A DNA stretch of 64,000 bases from an uncultured Sphingomonas sp. (GTDB lineage Bacteria > Pseudomonadota > Alphaproteobacteria > Sphingomonadales > Sphingomonadaceae). This document shows, in pieces, positions 57,418-64,000 of the stretch. The position numbers and the translations under genes are program-made. Every line of letters begins with the position of its first letter. The first letter of the stretch is position 1. The notes beneath the pieces are model-generated. The model worked only from the letters and a program-made list of their open reading frames with translations. It ran no database searches and had not been told where the DNA came from. The DNA lies in the NCBI GenBank assembly GCA_913777325.1, contig CAJYSA010000007.1, forward strand, positions 1 to 64,000, given 5' to 3'.

Positions 57418-58251
57418 ATGAGCGACGATTTCCCGCTTTCGCCCACCCCCGATGCCAAGCTGCGGACGCCATCGAACCTGCGGCTGCGCATGATCGCCAG
57501 CGTGGGCATGATCGCCATCGCCTCGGTGGCGCTGGTGCTGGGAGATATCGCCTTCTGGCTGCTGGCGGTGGTGATCGCGCTGTTCATGATGGCGGAATGG
57601 TCCGACCTACACCATGTCGAGCCGCGTACCAAGCGGCTGGCGCAGATGGCGCTGAGCGTCCCGCTCGCGACGATGGCGCCGGCATGGCTGATCATCGAGC
57701 CGCATGATTTCTTTACGCTGGGGCTGATCGGTGGAGCGGCCTTCTTCGTGGTGATCGTCACGAAGCTGCCGCAACTCGCTCTTGGTGTCGTCTATTGTGG
57801 AGTGCCCGTTCTGGCCTTGGTGGTGTTGCGGCGGCATGACGAGCAGGGATTGCTCCACACCTTCTGGGCGATGGCGCTGGTGTGGGCGTGCGATATCGGC
57901 GCGTTTTTCGCCGGGCGGTCGATCGGCGGGCCGAAGCTGGCACCGCGCCTGTCGCCGAACAAGACGTGGGCGGGGCTGATCGGCGGCACGATCGCCGCCG
58001 GCGCGCTGGGGCTGCTGCTGCACGCCACGGCCGGGCTATCGCTGCCGCTGGCGCTCTGTTCGCCGTTGCTGGCAGTGCTGGCGCAGGGCGGCGACCTGTA
58101 TGAGAGCTGGCTGAAGCGCCGCGCAGGCGTGAAGGATTCGGGCAACATCCTGCCGGGTCATGGCGGAGTGCTCGATCGCCTCGACGGACTGGTGCCCGTG
58201 GCGCCGGTCGCCGCGATGCTGGTGCTGATCCTGCCGAGCCTGCTCGCATGA
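57418..58251 (+). CDS. cdsA: phosphatidate cytidylyltransferase
   Basis: A 277-aa polytopic membrane enzyme making CDP-diacylglycerol, the precursor for PssA encoded upstream in this window. The C-terminal signature SWLKRRAGVKDSGNILPGHG then GVLDRLDGL matches the CDP-DAG synthase pattern. Overlaps dxr by 4 bp (ATGA). Confidence 0.96.
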   Translation: MSDDFPLSPTPDAKLRTPSNLRLRMIASVGMIAIASVALVLGDIAFWLLAVVIALFMMAEWSDLHHVEPRTKRLAQMALSVPLATMAPAWLIIEPHDFFTLGLIGGAAFFVVIVTKLPQLALGVVYCGVPVLALVVLRRHDEQGLLHTFWAMALVWACDIGAFFAGRSIGGPKLAPRLSPNKTWAGLIGGTIAAGALGLLLHATAGLSLPLALCSPLLAVLAQGGDLYESWLKRRAGVKDSGNILPGHGGVLDRLDGLVPVAPVAAMLVLILPSLLA

Positions 58252-59405
58252 AGACGATCAACATTCTGGGCGCGACCGGATCGGTCGGCACCTCGACGCT
58301 CGATCTGGTCGAGCGCGCGCCGGAGGTGTTTCGCGTGCGCGCGCTGACCGCCAATTGCGACGTGACACGGTTGGCGGCGGCGGCAATCCGCACCAACGCG
58401 GAACTGGCGGTGGTGGCGGACGAGAGCTGCCTTCCCGCGCTGCGCGATGCGCTGGCGGGCACCGGCATCGCGTCGTCCGGTGGCGCGCAGGCGGTGTGCG
58501 ACGCGGCGGCGAACGGTGCCGACTGGACGATGGGCGCGATCGTCGGCTGCGCCGGACTGCGCCCGACGCTCGCGGCGATCGAGCGGGGCGGCACCGTGGT
58601 GCTCGCCAACAAGGAGCCTTTGGTCTCGGCGGGCGCGATCATCACGGCGGCGGCGCAGGCGCATGGCGCGACGCTGTTGCCCGCAGACAGCGAGCATAAT
58701 GCGATCTTCCAGTGCCTGGATCCGGTGCAGATCGACCGGGTTCGACGGATCATCCTGACCGCCAGCGGCGGGCCGTTCCGCGACTGGTCACTCGACGACA
58801 TGGCCACCGTCACCCCGGCGCAGGCCGTCGCGCATCCGAACTGGTCCATGGGCGCGAAGATATCGATCGACAGCGCGACGATGATGAACAAGGGGCTGGA
58901 GCTGATCGAGGCGGCGGCGCTGTTCCCGATCCCGCCCGAGCGGATCGAGATCGTGGTGCATCGCCAATCGGTGATCCACAGCCTGGTCGATTACGTCGAC
59001 GGTTCGATGCTGGCACAATTGGGGCCGAGCGATATGCGCGTTCCGATCGCGCATTGCCTGGCCTGGCCGGAGCGGATGGCGACGCCGATGGCGCCGCTGG
59101 ACCTCGTGAAGATCGGCAGGCTCGACTTCGAAGCGCCTGACGAGACACGGTTCCGCTCCCTGGCGCTCGCGCGTGCGGCGGTGACCGAGGGCGGTGCGCG
59201 TCCCGCGATCCTGAACGCGGCCAATGAAGTCGCGGTCGCGGCGTTCCTGCGCGGGGCGATCGGCTTTCTTGAAATCGCCGCAATCGTCGACGATACCCTG
59301 CAGCGCTACGATCCGGCCGCGCCGGACACGCTCGACGCGGTGCTCCACGTCGATGCGCAGGCGCGACGTATGGCCGGCGAGCGCGTGAAGGATTGCGTGG
59401 CTTGA
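58248..59405 (+). CDS. dxr: 1-deoxy-D-xylulose 5-phosphate reductoisomerase
   Basis: A 385-aa enzyme for the second step of the MEP isoprenoid pathway, feeding UppS. The NADPH motif is INILGATGSVGTSTLDLV; LANKEPLVSAG, ADSEHNAIFQCL and MGAKISIDSATMMNKGLELI carry metal and substrate residues. Coupled both to cdsA and, through TTGA, to rseP. Confidence 0.97.
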   Translation: MKTINILGATGSVGTSTLDLVERAPEVFRVRALTANCDVTRLAAAAIRTNAELAVVADESCLPALRDALAGTGIASSGGAQAVCDAAANGADWTMGAIVGCAGLRPTLAAIERGGTVVLANKEPLVSAGAIITAAAQAHGATLLPADSEHNAIFQCLDPVQIDRVRRIILTASGGPFRDWSLDDMATVTPAQAVAHPNWSMGAKISIDSATMMNKGLELIEAAALFPIPPERIEIVVHRQSVIHSLVDYVDGSMLAQLGPSDMRVPIAHCLAWPERMATPMAPLDLVKIGRLDFEAPDETRFRSLALARAAVTEGGARPAILNAANEVAVAAFLRGAIGFLEIAAIVDDTLQRYDPAAPDTLDAVLHVDAQARRMAGERVKDCVA

Positions 59406-60535
59406 TCCAGACCCCCGGACTATCGCTGACCGTCCTCGCCTTCTTCCTGGTGATCGGGCCGCTCGTCTTCATCCACGAGCTGGGCCATTATCTGGCCGGG
59501 CGCTGGTTCGGCGTGAAGGCGGAGGCGTTCTCGATCGGCTTCGGACGTGAGGTCGCGGGATGGACCGATCGGCGCGGCACCCGCTGGAAGCTGGCGTGGC
59601 TGCCGCTGGGCGGTTACGTTAAGTTCGCGGGCGACATGAACCCGGCGAGCCAGCCGACCGCCGACTGGCTGGCGCTGCCCGCCGCCGAGCGCCAGCAGAC
59701 GTTCCAGGCCAAGCCGGTGTGGCAGCGCGCGATTGTCGTCGCCGCCGGGCCGTTCGTGAATTTCGCGCTGGCGATCCTGATCCTCGCCGGGTTCGCACTG
59801 GCCTATGGCGACGCCCGGACGCCGAGCGTGGTGGGGCAGGCGATCCCTGGCACCGCAGCCGCGACGGCGGGGCTGAAGCCCGGCGACCGCGTGACCGCGC
59901 TGGGCGGCCGCGAGGTCGAGACGTTCGAGGATATGGTGCGGTTCGTGAAGATCCGCGCCGGGGAGCGCATCCGCGTCGATTACGTGCGCGGCAATACGCC
60001 GGGCAGCGTCGAGGCGGTGATCGGCACGCAGGTGCAGGAGGATCGCTTCGGCAATTCGTACCGGGTGGGGCTGCTCGGCATCTCCCCGGCCGCGCCGGTG
60101 ATCGTGCCGGTCGGTGTGTTCGAGGCGCCGGTGGTGGCGGTGCGCCGCACGGTGCAGATCGTCGAGATGATGGTCGAGACGATCGGGCAGATCGTGTCCG
60201 GACGACGATCGGTGAAGGAGCTGGGCGGTCCGCTGTCGATCGCCAAGGTCTCCGGCGAGCAGATCACGCTGGGGCCGGACGCGTTCGTTTTCCTGATCGC
60301 GCTGGTGTCGATCAATCTGGGGTTCATCAACTTGCTGCCAGTGCCGATGCTGGATGGCGGGCACCTGCTGTTCTATGCGATCGAGGCGGTGCGTCGGCGC
60401 CCGGTCGCACCGGAGGCGGTGGAATGGGCCTATCGTGGCGGGCTGGTGGCGGTGCTTGCGCTAATGTTGCTGGTGACGTTCAACGATCTGGGCAACTTCG
60501 GGCTGTGGCGGCATCTGGCCGGGTTGATCGGGTGA
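59402..60535 (+). CDS. rseP: RIP metalloprotease RseP
   Basis: A 377-aa site-2 intramembrane protease releasing extracytoplasmic sigma factors. The zinc motif HELGH is in FIHELGHYLAG (about 23-33); one PDZ domain lies about 120-200; the second metal motif is NLLPVPMLDGGH near residue 315. The start is taken as TTG 59402, overlapping the dxr stop; the protein then begins IQTPGLSLTVLAFF as in relatives. An alternative TTG lies at 59393. Confidence 0.95.
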   Translation: MIQTPGLSLTVLAFFLVIGPLVFIHELGHYLAGRWFGVKAEAFSIGFGREVAGWTDRRGTRWKLAWLPLGGYVKFAGDMNPASQPTADWLALPAAERQQTFQAKPVWQRAIVVAAGPFVNFALAILILAGFALAYGDARTPSVVGQAIPGTAAATAGLKPGDRVTALGGREVETFEDMVRFVKIRAGERIRVDYVRGNTPGSVEAVIGTQVQEDRFGNSYRVGLLGISPAAPVIVPVGVFEAPVVAVRRTVQIVEMMVETIGQIVSGRRSVKELGGPLSIAKVSGEQITLGPDAFVFLIALVSINLGFINLLPVPMLDGGHLLFYAIEAVRRRPVAPEAVEWAYRGGLVAVLALMLLVTFNDLGNFGLWRHLAGLIG

Positions 60536-60611
60536 GCAAGCTGGGGCAGGGCGGCGCACACGTCGTCGACCGCGCCCGGACGGACGACGTTTACTCTCGG
60601 GTGGGATTGCA

Positions 60612-63368
60612 GTGACGGTGTTGAACACTTCGACTTCGCGGGCGCGGGCCTCGGCGACCTTGCTGGGCTGCACCATGCTGGCCGGTGTGCCGCTGGCCGC
60701 GACCGCCCAGACGCGCCCGAGCGCGCCGGCACGCACACAGGCGGCGACCCGCACCCAGGCGGCGGCGCCGACCGCGACGCCCGCCGCGCCGGCTCCGGCG
60801 ATCGCGCAACCCGCCGCGCGCACGATCACCTCGCTGCGCGTCGAGGGCACGCAGCGGATCGAGCCGGAAACGGCGCTGAGCTATACCAAGCTGCGCCAGG
60901 GCGAGAGCTATACCAACGAGACGCTCGATCAGGCGATCAAGGACCTGTACGCCAGCGACCTGTTCGCCGACGTCCAGATCGATGGCGCCGCGACCGGCAA
61001 TATCGTGATCCGCGTCCGCGAAAATCCGATCATCAATCGCGTGATCTTCGAGGGTAACAAGCGGCTGAAGGAAGACAAGATCGGCAAGGAGGTCCGCCTC
61101 AAGCCGCGCCAGATCTTCACCCGATCGGCGGTGCGCGCCGACGTCGCGCGGATCATCGAACTGTACCGCCGGCAGGGCCGCTTCGCCGCGACCGTCCAGC
61201 CGAAGATGGTCAGTCTCGACCAGAACCGCGTCGACGTGATCTTCGAGGTGAGCGAGGGGCCGAAGTCGAAGGTCCGGCAGATCAACATCATCGGCAACAA
61301 GGTGTTCGACTCTGGCAAGCTGCGCGCGCAGATGGCCACGAAGGAAGCGCGCTTCTATCGCCTGCTGTCGTCGGGCACGTCCTACGACCAGGATCGTCTG
61401 GCGTATGACCAGCAGAAGCTGCGCCAATTCTACCTGACCGAAGGCTATGCCGATTTCCGCGTCACCTCGGCGGTCGCGGAGCTGACGCCGGACCGCAAGG
61501 ACTTCATCATCACCTACGTGGTCGAGGAAGGGCCGCGTTATAAGTTCGGCGACGTGACCGTCGACAGCGACATCCGCGACTTCGACGGGAAGAAGCTGGC
61601 TGCCGGGCTGCCGATCAAGAAGGGCGACTGGTACAACGCCAAGATGGTCGAGGACACGGTCGACAACCTGAGCGAGACCGCCGGCTTGTTCGGCTATGCG
61701 TTCAGCAACGTCCAGCCCGAGTTCCAGCGTGACCGTGACGCGCTGACCATGTCGATCAACTTCCATATCGGCCAGGCGCAGCGCACCTATGTCGAGCGGG
61801 TCGACATCACCGGCAACACGCAGACGCAGGATAAGGTGGTCCGCCGCGAGGTCCGACTGGGCGAGGGCGACGCGTTCAACAGCTTCCAGGTGAAGCGCTC
61901 GCAGGATCGCATCAACTCGCTCGGCTTCTTCCAGGACAAGTTCGAGATCAAGCAGACGCCCGGCTCGGCGCCGGATCGCGTCGTGCTGGAGGCCAATGTC
62001 GAGGAAAGGTCGACCGGGCAGCTGCAGCTGTCGGCGGGCTTCTCCAGCCTCGAGCGCTTCATCATCCAGGCCAACATCACGCAGAACAACTTCCGCGGGA
62101 AGGGCCAGACGCTGAGCGCCGGCGTCAATTATTCGACCTATTCCAAGTCGATACAGCTTGGCTTTACCGAGCCGTACATCTTCGACAAGAACATCGCGCT
62201 GGGCGTCGACGTGTTCCGGCGCGATTACAACGCGTTCAACTTCATCGGCACCAACCGCAACACCACCTACAGCCAGGTGTCGACCGGCTTCCAGATCCGC
62301 ACCGGCGTACCGCTGACGGAATATTGGCAGCTCGCCGGGCGCTATCAATTCTCCTACGACGAAGTCGGGCTGGACCAGAACAGCTTCTACACCAACGGCA
62401 AATGCGATCCGCTGAAGGCGGGGCGTTATCTGTGCGACTCGCTTGGCAACCGGTTGACCTCGGCGGTCGGCTATTCGCTGATCTTCGACAGCCTCAACAG
62501 CCGCCTGCGCCCGACCGCTGGCCAGCGCTTCGTGTTCAGCCAGGATTTCGCCGGGCTGGGCGGCGACGTGAAGTACATCCGCAGCAAGCTCGACTTCTCG
62601 AAGTTCGTGAACATCGGCGGCGGGTTCATCGGCTCGTTCGTCGGCGAGGGCGGCTATATCAAGTCGCTGGAGAAGTCGCGCGGCGAGGGTGTCGACCGGA
62701 TCCGCATCAACGACCGTTTCTATCTGGGCGAGCCGCAGTTCCGCGGCTTCGACATTCGCGGTGTCGGGCCGCGCGTGCAGCGGCGCTATTACACCACCGA
62801 TGCCGCCGGCAAGCAGGTGCTGATCACCGATCGCGACCAGTTGGTCGACGACGCGCTGGGCGGCACCGCTTACTACCTCGGTCGGTTCGAGCTGGAGCTG
62901 CCGCTGGGATCCGGCGCGCGCGAGATGGGGCTGCGCCCGTCGATCTACGCGCAGTTCGGCAGCCTGTTCAACATCACCCGTCCGCTGCCGACCGCCGTCT
63001 TCCCGACGACGACCGATGCGGCGGGCAACACGATCGTGTTGCCGCTGCCGGTGAAGGATCAGGCGGGCAACCCGCTATATTCCTATGTCAACGCCGCCGG
63101 CGTGCTGGTGCCGACGACCTGCGCCGCGGGTATCCCGAACGGCAATGGCGGGTGTAACGGCATCGTGCCCAACACGCCGCAGATCGCATCGCAGCCGTTC
63201 GACGAGCAGTTCCTGGGCAATTCGGCGCGCCCGCGCGTGTCGATCGGCATCGGCGTGAACTGGAATTCGCCGTTCGGCCCGCTGCGCATCGATCTGGCCA
63301 AGGCGCTGATTTCGCAGCGCGGCGACGACCGCAAGCTTATTACCTTCAACGTAGGGACGCAGTTCTGA
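60612..63368 (+). CDS. bamA: outer membrane protein assembly factor BamA
   Basis: A 918-aa outer-membrane insertase. A signal peptide (about 1-33) is followed by an Ala/Thr/Pro-rich linker (about 34-68), five POTRA domains (from ITSLRVEGTQRIEPETALSY, about 70-420), and a 16-stranded barrel with the conserved Arg in RFELELPLGSG-proximal RGF (QFRGFDIRGVGP). The C-terminus ends in aromatic F after NVGTQF, as expected of barrel signals. It begins with GTG at 60612. The stop overlaps the skp start (TGATG). Confidence 0.97.
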   Translation: MTVLNTSTSRARASATLLGCTMLAGVPLAATAQTRPSAPARTQAATRTQAAAPTATPAAPAPAIAQPAARTITSLRVEGTQRIEPETALSYTKLRQGESYTNETLDQAIKDLYASDLFADVQIDGAATGNIVIRVRENPIINRVIFEGNKRLKEDKIGKEVRLKPRQIFTRSAVRADVARIIELYRRQGRFAATVQPKMVSLDQNRVDVIFEVSEGPKSKVRQINIIGNKVFDSGKLRAQMATKEARFYRLLSSGTSYDQDRLAYDQQKLRQFYLTEGYADFRVTSAVAELTPDRKDFIITYVVEEGPRYKFGDVTVDSDIRDFDGKKLAAGLPIKKGDWYNAKMVEDTVDNLSETAGLFGYAFSNVQPEFQRDRDALTMSINFHIGQAQRTYVERVDITGNTQTQDKVVRREVRLGEGDAFNSFQVKRSQDRINSLGFFQDKFEIKQTPGSAPDRVVLEANVEERSTGQLQLSAGFSSLERFIIQANITQNNFRGKGQTLSAGVNYSTYSKSIQLGFTEPYIFDKNIALGVDVFRRDYNAFNFIGTNRNTTYSQVSTGFQIRTGVPLTEYWQLAGRYQFSYDEVGLDQNSFYTNGKCDPLKAGRYLCDSLGNRLTSAVGYSLIFDSLNSRLRPTAGQRFVFSQDFAGLGGDVKYIRSKLDFSKFVNIGGGFIGSFVGEGGYIKSLEKSRGEGVDRIRINDRFYLGEPQFRGFDIRGVGPRVQRRYYTTDAAGKQVLITDRDQLVDDALGGTAYYLGRFELELPLGSGAREMGLRPSIYAQFGSLFNITRPLPTAVFPTTTDAAGNTIVLPLPVKDQAGNPLYSYVNAAGVLVPTTCAAGIPNGNGGCNGIVPNTPQIASQPFDEQFLGNSARPRVSIGIGVNWNSPFGPLRIDLAKALISQRGDDRKLITFNVGTQF

Positions 63369-64000
63369 TGACCAAGTTCAAGCACCTCCTGCTCGCCGCC
63401 GCGCTGGCCGCGCCGGGCGCGTTCGTCGCCACCACCGCCGTCGCGCAGGTGGCAGGCGTCGCGGTTGCCGATCCGGAAGCCGCCGTCGCCAATTCAAAGG
63501 CATGGGCCACCGCGCGGACGCAGATCCAGACGACCTACAAGGCGCAGATCGATCAGGCTACCGCCCGTCGCCAGGCGATCACCACCGAGCTGCAGCCGCT
63601 GGTCGCCGCCTATCAGAAGGCCGCGGCGGCCCCCGGCGCCACCGAGGCGTCGCTGCGCACGCAGGCCCAGGCGATCCAGACTCGCGAGCAGACCGCGAAT
63701 GCCGAGCTGCAGCGCCTGACCGCGCCGGCCAGCCGTGCGCAGGCCTATGCGCTGGAGCAGATTTCCGCCAAGCTGCCCGACGCGGTGAACGCGGCGGTGC
63801 GCGCCAAGAACGTCAGCCTGCTGCTGCGCCCGAACGCCGCGCTGTTCGCGCAGCCGACCGTCGACGTGACGTCGGCGATCACGGCCGAGCTGGACCGTCT
63901 GGTCCCGACCGTGGGCATCACGCCGCCGGCGAACTGGCAGCCGGGCCAGCAGGGCGACGCGCCCGCCGCCGCAGCCCCGGCTGCTCCTGCCGCCAACACC
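63368..64000 (+). CDS. skp: OmpH/Skp family periplasmic chaperone, 3' end beyond window
   Basis: At least 211 codons are open to the right edge with no stop. A signal peptide (MTKFKHLLLAAALAAPGAFV..TAVAQ) leads into a helical region with coiled-coil character (about 45-150), the arms of the Skp tentacle fold. The C-terminal visible part is Ala/Pro/Gln-rich. It would escort outer-membrane proteins to BamA, encoded just upstream. The gene is truncated by the window end, not broken. Confidence 0.9.
   Translation, partial: MTKFKHLLLAAALAAPGAFVATTAVAQVAGVAVADPEAAVANSKAWATARTQIQTTYKAQIDQATARRQAITTELQPLVAAYQKAAAAPGATEASLRTQAQAIQTREQTANAELQRLTAPASRAQAYALEQISAKLPDAVNAAVRAKNVSLLLRPNAALFAQPTVDVTSAITAELDRLVPTVGITPPANWQPGQQGDAPAAAAPAAPAANT

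Overview
The window is high-GC DNA (roughly two thirds G+C by eye) with gene content typical of an alphaproteobacterium of the order Sphingomonadales, most likely Sphingomonas or a close relative. Pointers are a PEPxxWA-CTERM protein, an UrcA-family protein, DUF6628- and DUF5818-like small proteins, the alphaproteobacterial trpF-trpB-trpA-accD-folC order, and GTTC-N7-GTTC (alphaproteobacterial) LexA operators. Family assignments come from reading the translated sequence; no database search was run.

Layout. (1) 1-2.1 kb is the end of an integrated element. A large serine recombinase starts about 50 bp from a junction, beyond which only the 3' part of comM (Mg-chelatase-like competence helicase) remains, so the element sits inside comM and extends leftwards out of the window. 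(2) 2.6-9.7 kb: dicarboxylate/amino-acid symporter, exported M24 peptidase, PEPxxWA-CTERM protein, alaS and a periplasmic repeat protein. (3) 9.7-14.4 kb: radA behind a LexA box, then a tightly overlapping group cvpA / IscU-like scaffold / Kef-type antiporter / DUF423. (4) 14.4-23 kb: MFS exporter, S9 oligopeptidase, PiT phosphate transporter, UrcA protein and a UvrD-type helicase with a LexA box against its GTG start. (5) 23-28.6 kb: MHS-type transporter, rsmD-rluB, a single-domain response regulator and an AmpG-like permease. (6) 28.6-34.6 kb, all on the minus strand: lapA-pyrF, then trpF-trpB-trpA-accD-folC with ATGA/TTGA overlaps. (7) 34.7-38.7 kb: phenylalanine/tyrosine catabolism (phhA, hppD, hmgA) with a divergent Lrp/AsnC regulator. 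(8) 38.8-47.8 kb: trmFO, DUF488, DUF952-gyrA, YaaA-SDR, a TPR lipoprotein-like/periplasmic protein and a second Lrp regulator. (9) 47.9-53.1 kb: an atypical histidine kinase, tRNA-Ile2(CAT), icd, psd-pssA and a small membrane protein behind tandem LexA boxes. (10) 53.3-64 kb: the classic rpsB-tsf-pyrH-frr-uppS-cdsA-dxr-rseP-bamA-skp envelope/translation cluster, cut by the right edge inside skp.

The genes are mostly core. The notable accessory signals are the comM integration junction, four GTTC-N7-GTTC operators at three loci (radA, uvrD and an uncharacterised 80-aa single-pass membrane protein), and three copies of an approximately 75-bp palindromic repeat, two of them filling gaps between convergent genes. 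The SOS-linked small membrane protein at 52809-53051 is the best candidate here for something undescribed. Several genes (gyrA, trpA, rseP) appear to start with TTG.
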